NCBI GenBank assembly: GCA_039679385.1
Contig: JBDKVB010000050.1
Location: 62,001-126,000, forward strand
DNA from: Armatimonadia bacterium
Lineage (GTDB): Bacteria; Armatimonadota; Zipacnadia; Zipacnadales; JABUFB01
Direction: 5' to 3'
DNA: 64,000 bases
Shown here piece after piece: positions 1 through 9,488 of the stretch (the stretch's first letter is position 1; every line of letters starts with the position of its first letter). The notes beneath the pieces are model-generated. The model made no database searches, had not been told where the DNA came from, and saw only the letters and a list, made by a program, of their open reading frames with translations. Both the position numbers and the translations under genes were made by a program.

Positions 1-676
1 GGTGCAGAATCGTTGCGGTCGGCAGGTACCAGCGCTCGAAGCCCTGCCGCGCCAGCCGCTTCTGCCAATCCAGTTCGGCGCCCTGCAGGAAGAAGCCCTC
101 ATCGAGCGGCCCGACCTTCTCCCAGGCAGTACGAGTGAACATGACGGCAGCGCCGCTGAGCCAATCGACCGCCCGGGGCTCAGCATGGTCCCACCAGGAC
201 ATCTCGAGGTGCCCGAAGACCTTGCTGCCGCTGAAGGCCGTCGACAGGCCGGTGAGATTCCACAGGGCGTTCATCAGCGTAGGGAACTCACGGCAGGACA
301 TCTCCGGCTGAGCGTCCGGCTGGAGTAGTTTCGGGCCGACCGCACCGATCCACGGTCGCTCACGCACGAACCGCAGCAGGCCGTCGAAGGCGTCATGGGT
401 CAAGAGGGTGTCGGGGTTCAGCATCATCAGGGTCTTCCCCGAACTCGCCTCGAAGCCCTGGTTGCAGGCGACCGAGAAGCCCCGGTTATCGGGGTTCAGT
501 ATGCTACGCGCCCAGTAGAGCTCGGAGCGCAGCATCTCCGGCGTCCCGTCTGTCGAACCGTTGTCGACGACGATCACCTCATGCTCAACCGTCGGGCGGT
601 GAGCACGAAGGCTCTCGAGACACTCCCGGAGCTTGTCCTTGCACTGGTAGCTGACGATGCAAATCGATAGATCCAT
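1..676 (-). CDS. GT2 family glycosyltransferase (partial, 3' end off the window)
   Basis: An uninterrupted minus-strand frame starts with ATG at 676 and runs off the left edge, giving 225 visible residues. The N-terminus MDLSICIVSYQCKDKLREC, the nucleotide-binding VIVVDNGSTDGT segment and the MMLNPDT stretch (a DxD-like metal site at about residues 90-93) are typical of GT2 enzymes of the rhamnosyltransferase (WbbL-like) kind, which move a nucleotide-sugar residue onto a lipid-linked glycan at the inner face of the membrane. The later LSGAAVMFTRTAWEKVGPLDEGFF segment is also a family hallmark. The start abuts the stop of the upstream KdsC-like gene at 677, so the two are probably co-transcribed. 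Acceptor and sugar cannot be told from sequence. Confidence 0.9.
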   Translation of the reverse strand, partial: MDLSICIVSYQCKDKLRECLESLRAHRPTVEHEVIVVDNGSTDGTPEMLRSELYWARSILNPDNRGFSVACNQGFEASSGKTLMMLNPDTLLTHDAFDGLLRFVRERPWIGAVGPKLLQPDAQPEMSCREFPTLMNALWNLTGLSTAFSGSKVFGHLEMSWWDHAEPRAVDWLSGAAVMFTRTAWEKVGPLDEGFFLQGAELDWQKRLARQGFERWYLPTATILH

Positions 677-1192
677 CTACTCTGCACTAACCCCCTGGAA
701 CCTCTCGTTCCATGTCATGATCAGTTCGCAGATCTCACGGATGGCCCCGTGCCCGCCGTTGCGGCTGAGGACGAGACTGGCAGCCTCTCGCACCTCGGGC
801 ACGGCATCGGCAGGACACGCGCTGAACCCCGCCGCAGACATCCCCGGCAGGTCATTGAGGTCGTCGCCCATGTATACGATCTCGTCCGGACAAAGGCCAT
901 GCTCCTTCAGCACTGCCTGCACACAGGCCCCCTTCTCCTCAACGCCCGAACATACCTGATCAATTCCCAGGCGGCGAGCGCGGGCACGGGTGATGTCCGA
1001 GTCGTCGCCCGTCACCCACACTACCCGGACGCCCGACTCGCGCACCAGGGCCACAATATAACCATCCTTCACATCAAACCGCTTCATGGCCTGGCCCCGC
1101 TGGTCGAAGTACATGCCGCCATCGGTCCAGACGCCATCGACGTCAGTAAGCAGAGCGCGAATCCTGGCTTTCGGACAAGCAATCTCGGGCAA
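677..1192 (-). CDS. KdsC-like HAD phosphatase (YrbI family)
   Basis: 171 residues, the usual size of small HAD phosphatases of the KdsC/YrbI type. Motif I is DVDGVWTDG (about 16-24), motif II lies in VVWVTGDD (about 57-64), the conserved Lys is in EEKG and motif III is MGDDLNDLPGM. KdsC removes phosphate from 3-deoxy-D-manno-octulosonate 8-phosphate on the way to CMP-KDO; close relatives act in nonulosonic acid synthesis. The family usually has TGR where this protein has TGDD, so substrate assignment is open. The start is TTG with an AGAGG element about 9 bases upstream. It sits first in front of the partial glycosyltransferase, which fits surface glycan synthesis. Confidence 0.85.
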   Translation of the reverse strand: MPEIACPKARIRALLTDVDGVWTDGGMYFDQRGQAMKRFDVKDGYIVALVRESGVRVVWVTGDDSDITRARARRLGIDQVCSGVEEKGACVQAVLKEHGLCPDEIVYMGDDLNDLPGMSAAGFSACPADAVPEVREAASLVLSRNGGHGAIREICELIMTWNERFQGVSAE

Positions 1193-1266
1193 GGAACAGA
1201 CCTCTTTCAGACCGGGGCCGGCTCGCGATCAGCAGCACAGTCCCACCGGTAGAAGCTCAAAGGCAG

Positions 1267-2913
1267 TCAAGGCGTCTGACTGCCGCGAAGCCGGAAGACG
1301 TAGATCAGCGGCACCCCGTCCACGCCGTCGGTGTAGACCGGCTGCTGTGTCGCAATCAGGTTGCGGGTGAGGTCGCTGAGCTCCGTCGGTTTGTTTTGGG
1401 TCACAGCAAAATCGGAGCTTGCAGAGCCCTGCGGCCCCGACGAGAAGTGCAGATCCGGTCGCAGTGGCCCCAGCTCAAAGAGCCGGAAGGCACTCTCATA
1501 CCCCATCGGCTCAACCCAGACCGTGGCGCCCTGAGGCGCGTTGCCCGCCAGCCACAGGGCCGCGCTGCGGTAGCTGTCGCCCCAGTAGGTCGGCTCCATC
1601 CCCAGTCGCGTGGCTCCCGGCAATCCTCCGACAAGGGCATTATAGTATGACAAGTGGAAGGGTGTGAACCTCCCCGTTGCCGCCAGGGGGCCGATCAGAG
1701 CCAGAAACAGCGCCAGGGCCACCACTTTGGGGCGCTGTTCGGCCTGACCAAAGCGCGCCACCAAGGGCCGCAACAGACTGCTGAATCCTACCGCGGCAAG
1801 CGTCGCCATAAACGGAAAAATCGGCAGGAACAGCCGCACACCGTTGTACTTGGGCGAAGTGGGCAGGCAACTGGGCACGAGGTTGACCACCAGGCTCCAG
1901 GCCGCGAGGACCAGGAAGGACCGGTGCATAGGCTCCAGCCGGCGCACTCTGAACAGCACCGCCAGACCAACCAGCGCCAGCAGCAAGGTGACCGGCGGCG
2001 TGGTGATGGTGGTCATCACCAGCGGGTAGTGCCAGGGCGCGACTTGGTACACCTTCCCGAAGTAGGTCACCGCGATCTCCCAGTGCCGGAAGTGGAACTG
2101 GAAGTACTCGGAGAAGCGTGTCGCTGTGTCATGCCACAGCCAGGGCCAGGTCCCCAGGAACACCAGAGGGCCCAGGACCGCATAGGAGGCGGCCAGCTTT
2201 GCGAGGTGCCGCCGAGCGTACACCAGCGCCCAGGGAAAGACTGCGAAGGGGACAAAGAAGGCGTTCAGCTTCGTCCCAAGGGCCAGTCCCCACAGCAATC
2301 CGGCCAGCAGCGACCAGCGCCAGGCAGGGCTCAGACGTCGCCTGGGAGCCTGCTCCTTTCCCACTGTCGTTCCTGAAGTTCCGGCGTAGGCCGCACGCCA
2401 GGTGGCTGCGATCGTCAGCAGGCACATCGCCATGATCGGCGCGTCCAGCGCGGCCAGATGGCAGGCAGCGAAGACATGGGGCATCAGCAGGAGAGCGCCG
2501 ACTGCATAGAGACCGGCCGCACGTCCCCACAACGGCGCCACGAACAGGTACAAGGCCGCCAGACACAGGGCTGCCAGCAGATTCGTGCCGGTGCGCAGGG
2601 CCTCGCTGGACCCGGTCAGACTGGCGACCGTCACCCCGGAGATACCCGTTACGAGCTTGTAGAAGCCCGGGTGCATGTCCGTGGCCTGCCAGTAACGGTC
2701 AACCCCCTCGGCACTGATCGCGTAGCCGGGATCGACCGATAGGGCCTTAAGCCACTCGACGGCCTGCATCGACTTCGACTGGTAGATCGGCTCGTCGTAG
2801 GTGATGCCGTACAGCGAGTTCGTGGCGGCCAGAAGCAGGAAGGAGATCACACCGATCAGCGCGGCAATCCAGCCGTGATGAAGCCTCCGCGACGGCGCTG
2901 CAGTGTCGCTCAC
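1267..2913 (-). CDS. GT39/ArnT-like integral membrane glycosyltransferase
   Basis: About 548 residues with roughly 10-12 hydrophobic segments. The first loop after TM1 carries ITYDEPIYQS, matching the acidic DE motif of GT-C enzymes such as protein mannosyltransferases and ArnT, which take sugar from a polyprenyl-phosphate donor on the outer face of the membrane. HPGFYKL and a long C-terminal extracytoplasmic part (TYWGDSYRSAALWLAGNAP and on) also fit the family. The chosen GTG at 2913 overlaps the TGA of the upstream YfhO gene as GTGA, with an AGGGGG stretch about 10 bases ahead; a second GTG lies at 2922. Translational coupling with the neighbours is likely. Donor and acceptor are unknown. 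Confidence 0.85.
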   Translation of the reverse strand: MSDTAAPSRRLHHGWIAALIGVISFLLLAATNSLYGITYDEPIYQSKSMQAVEWLKALSVDPGYAISAEGVDRYWQATDMHPGFYKLVTGISGVTVASLTGSSEALRTGTNLLAALCLAALYLFVAPLWGRAAGLYAVGALLLMPHVFAACHLAALDAPIMAMCLLTIAATWRAAYAGTSGTTVGKEQAPRRRLSPAWRWSLLAGLLWGLALGTKLNAFFVPFAVFPWALVYARRHLAKLAASYAVLGPLVFLGTWPWLWHDTATRFSEYFQFHFRHWEIAVTYFGKVYQVAPWHYPLVMTTITTPPVTLLLALVGLAVLFRVRRLEPMHRSFLVLAAWSLVVNLVPSCLPTSPKYNGVRLFLPIFPFMATLAAVGFSSLLRPLVARFGQAEQRPKVVALALFLALIGPLAATGRFTPFHLSYYNALVGGLPGATRLGMEPTYWGDSYRSAALWLAGNAPQGATVWVEPMGYESAFRLFELGPLRPDLHFSSGPQGSASSDFAVTQNKPTELSDLTRNLIATQQPVYTDGVDGVPLIYVFRLRGSQTP

Positions 2914-5303
2914 TGCCTGCACCCCCTGTTCGTCCCGGAAGCGACCGCCACTCCCACCAAGACCGCCGCCGCCAGCAGCGTAAGGAACCCGCCAACCCAG
3001 AAGGTCGCGGGCACGTACACAAATCGCACCGGCGAGGAGTCGGATCTCGTCTGCACGGCCCTCAGGACGCCGTCAGCCCTCTGCACCGGCAGCTCCTGAG
3101 CTCCCTGGAAGGCATGCCAGCCGGGATAGTACGCATCCGCCAGCACCATCACCTGTCCCGGTCGGAAGCTGGAGCCCAGGCTCAGCGCCTCGGGATACTG
3201 CTCCTCGACGATGACCGACCCGGTGGGTGGAGCTACCCTCGAGAAGGGAGCTGCACTGGACACCACAGCGGCCTCCCGCGGGCGGAAATCAGGCGAACAG
3301 ACCCGTTCCGAGACCGCCTCCGGGGCGACGGTCTCCTGCTTCGACACCGCAAAGGCCCGGGGGAGTACCTCCGTGTTCTCGTACAGGTACCCCTCGTCAT
3401 CAGACAGCAGCCTCAGCCCTGTCACGCCCTCCAGCGGCACGCCGGAGTACACGAACCGCGCACCCAGCAGGTCGACCACGGGACTGCCGGGATCGGGCTG
3501 CGCGAATCCATAGCACTCGCTGGAGATCGCGGTCAGAAGCCGCCGATAGGCACCGATCTCGAGCGATTCCGAGCCCTGCACATCGCGCAGGCCGACGATC
3601 ATCGCCGTGTTGGGCGACATCCTGCGCAGAGCATCGCGACCGAGAGTGAGGATACGGGAGCCCGGCTCGGCGGCCTTCATGCGCTCGATCACCGGCGACC
3701 GTATGGAGAGGTAGGCCGGGTTGACCGAGGGCGTGAAACGGTCCACGAACAGCCCCAGGTCGAGCACCAGGCCGACCAGCACGACCGTCGTGCCCAGCTT
3801 CGGACTGCGCACGGCGATCAGCGAGCCGACCACTGCCGCCGATAGGAACCCCACGAACCGCAGCACCTGGTGCGTGGTGTACTGACCCAGGCCCGGTAGC
3901 TGCACCTCGAGGCCGCCCGTGTACATCCATGCCCAGCCGCCGGCGACAAGCCCCAGCAGGCCGACCTCCAGCGCGGAACGGCTGAGCGCTCGCACGGCAG
4001 CACCGGGGTCCTTCGCGGACGTGTCAAGCAGCGCGCTGAGTCCCATCGCCCCCAGGACGGAGATCGCCACCGACACCAGCAGCACCGCGCGGCTGATTCC
4101 AGCCAGCGAGCGGTACCCGGGGACCAGGAAGTACAAGGGTGCGTTCAGGTGCGTCCCGGTGGCCAGCAGCACTCCCACGACAGCGAGGCAGACCCAGAAG
4201 AGGGCCTCGCGACGGCTCCTGAGGAAGCCTATCGGAGCCAGGAGAAGCGGCGCGACCCCGACGTAGAAAGCGCCCTCCATGTAGGCCTTATACCCGCGAC
4301 CCAGATAGTCGCCCCAGTCATTGGTATCTACTGGACTGCCCAGCAGATTCGGTGAGAAGACCGTCAGCAGTCGCGCTAAAGGCAGACCGTTGGCCAGCAA
4401 GTCCGCGTAGCTCATACCGGCAGCACGTGAGGATACCCTCGTCAGCTCCAGCACAGGCAGCAACTGGGCCGCCGCCAGCAGTCCTCCCGCAAGTACCGCA
4501 GCAAAGGCCGCTACCGCCGCCTGGACCGCAAAGCGCCGCTCACCCTCGCGGTACAGCACTACGCAGCGGAAGAGCAGGTACGCCGCCACGGTGATCAGCA
4601 CGTACAGGGAGATGTGGAGCTGTCCCGCCAAGAACTGCAGCCCCACCAGGAGCGCGCAGAGAGCCAGCAAACTTGGTCGACGGGACCGCAGGAAGGTCTC
4701 GCAGGCAGCCAGGATGCCCGGAATCCACAGGGGTACTGAACGACAAGGCGGCACCGTCAGCCACCCGACCACGAAGCCGTTGAACATGAAAGCTATGGCG
4801 CCCAGGAGGCAGGCGATCCAGCGCAGCCCCAGAACCCGCAGGAACCAGTACATCAGACTGCCGCCGGTGAAGAAGGCCAGCGAACTCGCCCAGCCCAGGG
4901 CCCTCTGTGTCGGCATCAGGGCGTGCAGCCAGGTCTCCGGGTAGAGGACCGCGGAGAGGTTGTTGGCCAGGAAGGGCGTGCCGCACAGCTCGTAAGGGTT
5001 CCACAGCGGGAACTGCCCCTGCCGCAATCGCTCCCCGGCATACTGGCGCCACGGGTAGTACTGCTGCAGAGAGTCTAGCACCGGATTGTGCACCCGCTGG
5101 AACTCGGGGAACTCCGCAGCATGGTGCCTCCCGGGCTCCATGAGCAGCAGCAGATCGCCGGGCACCAGCGCCTTGCCGGTGAGGTTCGCACGCCACAGCA
5201 CCCCGACTGCAAGGGCAGCCAGGATCGCCAGGGCGGCGAGGTCGGCCCATCGCTCACGGCGCCGGGAGCCGGGCAGGTTGTCGCTGAGTGTAGCAGCCTT
5301 CAT
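2910..5303 (-). CDS. YfhO-family integral membrane protein
   Basis: About 797 residues with many transmembrane helices. The N-terminal region has the arrangement of YfhO proteins: GDLLLLMEPGRHH, LDSLQQYYPWRQY, then GQFPLWNPYELCGTPFLANN. Bacillus YfhO proteins are GT-C-fold enzymes or helpers in glycosylation of lipoteichoic acid or other cell-surface polymers. The C-terminal quarter is a non-membrane domain followed by a last TM (FWVGGFLTLLAAAVLVGVAV). The frame is open back to 5345, but the ATG at 5303 lies 7 bases after the upstream stop and removes a 35-base overlap, so it is preferred. There is no strong SD sequence, which suggests coupled translation. Confidence 0.88.
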   Translation of the reverse strand: MKAATLSDNLPGSRRRERWADLAALAILAALAVGVLWRANLTGKALVPGDLLLLMEPGRHHAAEFPEFQRVHNPVLDSLQQYYPWRQYAGERLRQGQFPLWNPYELCGTPFLANNLSAVLYPETWLHALMPTQRALGWASSLAFFTGGSLMYWFLRVLGLRWIACLLGAIAFMFNGFVVGWLTVPPCRSVPLWIPGILAACETFLRSRRPSLLALCALLVGLQFLAGQLHISLYVLITVAAYLLFRCVVLYREGERRFAVQAAVAAFAAVLAGGLLAAAQLLPVLELTRVSSRAAGMSYADLLANGLPLARLLTVFSPNLLGSPVDTNDWGDYLGRGYKAYMEGAFYVGVAPLLLAPIGFLRSRREALFWVCLAVVGVLLATGTHLNAPLYFLVPGYRSLAGISRAVLLVSVAISVLGAMGLSALLDTSAKDPGAAVRALSRSALEVGLLGLVAGGWAWMYTGGLEVQLPGLGQYTTHQVLRFVGFLSAAVVGSLIAVRSPKLGTTVVLVGLVLDLGLFVDRFTPSVNPAYLSIRSPVIERMKAAEPGSRILTLGRDALRRMSPNTAMIVGLRDVQGSESLEIGAYRRLLTAISSECYGFAQPDPGSPVVDLLGARFVYSGVPLEGVTGLRLLSDDEGYLYENTEVLPRAFAVSKQETVAPEAVSERVCSPDFRPREAAVVSSAAPFSRVAPPTGSVIVEEQYPEALSLGSSFRPGQVMVLADAYYPGWHAFQGAQELPVQRADGVLRAVQTRSDSSPVRFVYVPATFWVGGFLTLLAAAVLVGVAVASGTNRGCRQ

Positions 5304-5310
5304 GGTGCGC

Positions 5311-7173
5311 TCACGGGGTCCGTTCGTAGATGCGGACCTCGGCATTGTGATAGGCCAGTCGCAGGCCCGGAAGCCCCTCGCAGGGATCAGTGGGACTCGC
5401 GCCGGTCATGGCTTCCTGCAAAACCCGCTCCTGCGGTCCCCACCACACGAAACGCGGATTCCAGGTAGACAGCAGAGCCTCACGGGCGGGCGCAGGACTC
5501 GCCGGCTGGTAGAACCGCCCGACCTCGGCCGCGAAGACCGGAAAATCCAGCGTCTCCGCCCAGTGCCCAATCACCAGCAGGCAGCGTGCATAGGCCGGCA
5601 CATGGCAGCCGGTGAGGCTGGAACTGAGCAGGATATCGTCCTCGGTGCAGTTCCGCCCCAACCACTGCATGGCCTCCACTTCGTCATCAGACAGGTACAT
5701 CGGTGGGGCCAGCACCCCGAGCAGGTTGCGGTTGTTGGCCGCCACCTGTCGCAGACACCCCTGCACGAACAGGAGGTTCGAGGGCACCGTCGCCACCACG
5801 ATCGCACCAACCACCATCGCACGAACCGGGTAGCTCAGAGTGACGGCACCTCTGCCCCCGGTGCTCTTGCGGTGTCCGAGGACTGACGCCAGCGCGAACC
5901 CACCCAGAATCGACAGGCCCAGATGCAGGCCCTCGATCATCTTGCGCTGGAAGGAAACAGGCAGGTAGAGGCAGGCGGCGACCGCCGCCACGTAGGCGAC
6001 CAGGAACCACGGTCGCCAGTCGCCCGCGTCGCGACGCTGCCGGTCGCCCATCACCCACAGCACCAGAAGCGGCAGCGCGAAGACCGGCATCCGGCACAGG
6101 ATAGTCGGCGCCTGTACCAACTCGAGTACCAGACCCAGCACGCCCAGCGCGAGGGCAATCCAGAAGGCCAGGGTGACCCGCCGACGCGTGCTCCTGTCCT
6201 CACCAGCAAGAGCCCAGACGCCGCCCAGTGCCAGCAGCAAGACCAAGCCGTAGCCCACTGCCAGGTCAACCGGTCGCGCTGTGAGCGTCGGCGTGCTGAT
6301 CTTGGCCAGGTAGGCGGGATCGACGTGTGCTGTGTACTGCGCCCACAAAGGCGACGCCGCCGAGACAAGGGCTACCACCGCGTACCGCCCCAGGGCAGAG
6401 CCGAGCGCAAGCCGTCCCGTCCACCAGCCCGCCACCAGCCACAGGAGCACAGCCAGATGCACCGGGACGATGTCGTAGCCGTGCACATTGCCCAGGAGCA
6501 GGAGCAGCAGGCCGGTCCAGAGCGCAGCCTGCCTGGCCTCAGGATCCGTCACCCGGCTCCCCTGCAGCAAGGTCAGGGCCAGGAGGCCGGTGGCGAAAGA
6601 GAACAGCGGGTTGAGCAGCAAGCAAAGGAAGGTGACGGCCTCGGGCTGCGCCTGCCAGCCCTCCGCGACGTCCATCGGGTACAAGGGGACACCGGCCACC
6701 GCTCCCCCCTGCCCCATCAGCACCACAACCCAGCCCAGACCCGAGGAGAGACTTGCCAGCGCCAGGGCCGCTGCTCGTGCCCGACGATCCGCCGTCAATT
6801 CGGCCGCCAGCAGGTACAGGCACAGGAGGCAGAAGACGCCACACACGTAGCGAGCACCCGCGAGGACCCTTTGCCCAGTCATGCCGGTGTGCGCGCAGAC
6901 CCGGCCCAGGCTCCAGAGGAACACGTTCACGAAATGCGGCGACTGGTTCTTGACGGTGTACTGATTCCGCAGCAGGAACCGACCCTCAGATGCCTGCCGA
7001 ACCCACTGCAGGTACACGTTCCCCTCGTCTACACCCCATAGGAACCCGGCGAAATGCTGCCCGGGTCCAGCAGCCTTCTGCGCCGCACGGTACGGCAGAC
7101 CAGTCAGCGCCATCACGGCCACCGACCACAGCAGCACCAACGCCATCTCAAGCAAGGTCACGCGCTTCAGCAC
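5311..7173 (-). CDS. Polytopic membrane protein, GT-C-like
   Basis: About 620 residues with about a dozen hydrophobic segments. A loop after the first helix contains GVDEGNVYLQWVRQA, an acidic motif placed as in GT-C glycosyltransferases, and the C-terminal part is soluble (MYLSDDEVEAMQWLGRNC and on). I do not recognise a named family. The open frame extends to 7395, but its first 74 residues are arginine-rich out-of-frame translation of the next gene. The GTG at 7173 overlaps the upstream YfhO TGA by 7 bases and starts VLKRVTLLEM before the first hydrophobic helix. It lies between two YfhO genes in an overlapping chain, so a shared role in building a surface glycan is inferred. Confidence 0.75.
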   Translation of the reverse strand: MLKRVTLLEMALVLLWSVAVMALTGLPYRAAQKAAGPGQHFAGFLWGVDEGNVYLQWVRQASEGRFLLRNQYTVKNQSPHFVNVFLWSLGRVCAHTGMTGQRVLAGARYVCGVFCLLCLYLLAAELTADRRARAAALALASLSSGLGWVVVLMGQGGAVAGVPLYPMDVAEGWQAQPEAVTFLCLLLNPLFSFATGLLALTLLQGSRVTDPEARQAALWTGLLLLLLGNVHGYDIVPVHLAVLLWLVAGWWTGRLALGSALGRYAVVALVSAASPLWAQYTAHVDPAYLAKISTPTLTARPVDLAVGYGLVLLLALGGVWALAGEDRSTRRRVTLAFWIALALGVLGLVLELVQAPTILCRMPVFALPLLVLWVMGDRQRRDAGDWRPWFLVAYVAAVAACLYLPVSFQRKMIEGLHLGLSILGGFALASVLGHRKSTGGRGAVTLSYPVRAMVVGAIVVATVPSNLLFVQGCLRQVAANNRNLLGVLAPPMYLSDDEVEAMQWLGRNCTEDDILLSSSLTGCHVPAYARCLLVIGHWAETLDFPVFAAEVGRFYQPASPAPAREALLSTWNPRFVWWGPQERVLQEAMTGASPTDPCEGLPGLRLAYHNAEVRIYERTP

Positions 7174-9404
7174 CGGGCATCGCCGCCCGCCCGTCGCCGC
7201 TGAGCGAGTGAGAAGGCCCCCAGACCGGCGATCGCAGCACTCCCCAGGAGCATCAGAAACAGGCCGGATAGGACGGTACTCGGGACGAAGGCCAGCAGTA
7301 CCCGGCAAGCAGGCCCTGCGTTGACGGCAATGCCCTGGAAGGTCTCGCCGACGGTCATCACCGGCATCGGCACCCCGCCAACCCAGGCGTGCCATCCCGG
7401 GTAGGCCGTGTTCGTGACGATCAGCACTTTCGAGCGGTCCCGCGTGGGCAGTGCCAGGTCATAGCGATTGCACGTGCCCGGGTCGCCGAAGGGCACGATC
7501 TGACGCAAGGAGGGCGATCCATAGGCCAGCCGCTGGAGGACATCGCCCTTGCCCGGAAGCTCGGGATCGGTCAGGAAGGCACGCGAGAAGGCCTGCGGAT
7601 TCTCCCGCACTAACAGGCCATCCGCCCGGAACCAGCCGTCCTCCGAGGTCCCGACCTGTCCACCGTCTCGCGTGGCAATCCAGCGCACCCCGAGCAGACT
7701 CAGGAGCGGCGAGGCAGTGTTCTCCAGCAAGATCATGTTCCCGTTGGCCAGCGGGGCCACATCCGTCGGCGTCTGCCGGCCCTCGTTCTCCAGCCGCACC
7801 GCGAAACTGCGGTAGCGTGCCGGGAACAGCGAGTCGTACCCGTCGATGCTCTCCAGGCCCTCGTAGGCGGTCGCGCTGTTCGGCGGAAGCACGGCATCGG
7901 GCCGCTGCACAAGGCCCCAGTGACCGCGCTCGGTCACCGCCAGCATCCTGTCACCGGGCTGCCGCAACTGCTGTAGTTTGCGGGTGACCGCGGTGTCGGG
8001 GTACAGACGTGCCCATGGAACTGAGGGCAGCGTTCGCCAACCCCAGGTGAACAGGTCGAGGACGAGCAAGAGCAAAGCAACCGGTCCGACCAGCCTCGCC
8101 AGACCAGACAGGCTGCCCGATACCCGCTCGGACAGCCGCAGCAGAGCCTGCAGGCCCACTCCGGCGAGAACCGCCACCGCGAAGGTGTACAGGCACAGCA
8201 GACGTGGGAATCCACCGGCGAGCCCAAGCTTGGGAATGCCGAAGTACAGCAGCCGTGCCGGGAGTCCTCCCATGGCCGCCCACAGCGTCAGAGCGGCGGC
8301 AACAGCAAAGCCCCAGCGCCAGCGACTCTTGCCCGCAACCAGGCCAAAGAGCGCCAGCAGCACGGCCGGCAGGCCCACATAGCCGCAACGCTCCCCATAG
8401 GCAGCACCCCGTGCGACCGTTGCGCCGAGGTAGTCACCACGGGCCGGGTTGCCCAGGGCATCGGGCAGAAGCAAGGTCAGCAGTTCTGCGGGCTTGAGCG
8501 CCCCTTCGATGTGGAACTGCAGGCCCTCAGCGGTCGCTGTACCGGCGCCACGGGGCGACTGCTGCCCCAGTTCGAGCGTCGGCAGTACCTGCGCAGCCCC
8601 CAGCGCCACCCCAAGCACAAGACCGGCAGCCAGAGGCAGACAGGGCAGCCGCTGAGGGCAACGTCCGGCGTGGTTGCGAGACACCTGCACGGCCAGCCGC
8701 AAGAGCGCGTACAGACCGACCGCAAGCAACACATAGGCAGCGATCTGCAAGTGCCCGGCAAGAAGCGTCATCCCTGCTGACAGCCCGAGAACGGCTGTAC
8801 CAACCGGAGCCCTACGCCTGAAGGTCAGTTCGATGCCCAGAAGCCCACCCGGCAGCCAGGTAGCGCAGTTCATCAGCGTGGGCAGCGGCACCCAGCCGAT
8901 CATGAAGCCGCCGAAACTGAAGGCGACCGCCGAGACCATCGCCGCCCAGAGGGCAAGCCCGATCGTGCGGGCATACAGAAAAGTCAGGAGGAGTGCGAGA
9001 CAGAAGTGGACTGCGGCGGAGGCTGCAAGGCCCCGGCGCGCGTCGAGCACGGCATACAGCCAGTTGGGAGGATACAGCATCGCCGACTGGCCGTTGCCGA
9101 CGAAGGGGTAGCCGCAGAGCTGCGCCGGGTTCCACAGCGGCCACTCGCCCCGCGACAGCGAACGATGAAGCTGGAGGCGCCAGGGGTAGAACTGGGCGAC
9201 CCCATCCCACCAGAGCGCATCCCACTGGGCGGGGTCACGAACCGGCTCTTGCGAGGCCACCCAGGGAAGCATCCAGCTCTGCTGGTCTGCGGGCACAGGC
9301 ACCTGTCCCCGCAGAAGCCACGGGCTCCAGAAGACGAGGGCAAGAGCGACCAGCGCACAGGCCGCCCAGAGGTCGGCCCGCCTGGACAGAAGGCGCGAGG
9401 ACAT
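7167..9404 (-). CDS. YfhO-family integral membrane protein, second copy
   Basis: 745 residues. The N-terminal TM is followed by PVPADQQSWMLPW, VAQFYPWRLQLHRSL and GEWPLWNPAQLCGYPFVGNGQ, the same arrangement as in the YfhO protein ending at 2910. The paralogue is clearly diverged, not a recent duplication. A C-terminal soluble part resembling TAYPGWHAWVGGVPM is shared with the other copy (DAYYPGWHAFQG). The ATG at 9404 has GAGGAA 8 bases upstream, and a promoter lies at 9453-9480, making this the first gene of the overlapping membrane-protein chain that runs down to position 1267. Likely role: transfer or extracytoplasmic handling of sugars for a surface polymer. Confidence 0.88.
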   Translation of the reverse strand: MSSRLLSRRADLWAACALVALALVFWSPWLLRGQVPVPADQQSWMLPWVASQEPVRDPAQWDALWWDGVAQFYPWRLQLHRSLSRGEWPLWNPAQLCGYPFVGNGQSAMLYPPNWLYAVLDARRGLAASAAVHFCLALLLTFLYARTIGLALWAAMVSAVAFSFGGFMIGWVPLPTLMNCATWLPGGLLGIELTFRRRAPVGTAVLGLSAGMTLLAGHLQIAAYVLLAVGLYALLRLAVQVSRNHAGRCPQRLPCLPLAAGLVLGVALGAAQVLPTLELGQQSPRGAGTATAEGLQFHIEGALKPAELLTLLLPDALGNPARGDYLGATVARGAAYGERCGYVGLPAVLLALFGLVAGKSRWRWGFAVAAALTLWAAMGGLPARLLYFGIPKLGLAGGFPRLLCLYTFAVAVLAGVGLQALLRLSERVSGSLSGLARLVGPVALLLLVLDLFTWGWRTLPSVPWARLYPDTAVTRKLQQLRQPGDRMLAVTERGHWGLVQRPDAVLPPNSATAYEGLESIDGYDSLFPARYRSFAVRLENEGRQTPTDVAPLANGNMILLENTASPLLSLLGVRWIATRDGGQVGTSEDGWFRADGLLVRENPQAFSRAFLTDPELPGKGDVLQRLAYGSPSLRQIVPFGDPGTCNRYDLALPTRDRSKVLIVTNTAYPGWHAWVGGVPMPVMTVGETFQGIAVNAGPACRVLLAFVPSTVLSGLFLMLLGSAAIAGLGAFSLAQRRRAGGDARC

Positions 9405-9452
9405 GGCGGCATTCCTCTTCGGGAACGAAAAGAGCCGGCAGGAGCCGGCCCC

Positions 9453-9480
9453 ATTGTAGCGGAGATGAGGGATGCTGCAA
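9453..9480 (-). promoter_or_regulatory. Sigma-70-type promoter for the YfhO membrane-protein operon
   Basis: Read on the minus strand, TTGCAG at 9480-9475 is followed after 16 bases by TACAAT at 9458-9453. Transcription would begin near 9446, about 40 bases before the ATG at 9404. A short GC hairpin (GCCGGC-TCCT-GCCGGC followed by TCTTTT) overlaps the presumed start site and may end transcripts of the upstream EamA-type gene. Confidence 0.6.
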
Positions 9481-9488
9481 AGGCGTGC

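Noticed and set aside
5923-7041. 372-codon plus-strand frame
   Set aside because: Antisense to the GT-C-like membrane gene; Gln/Arg/His-rich shadow.
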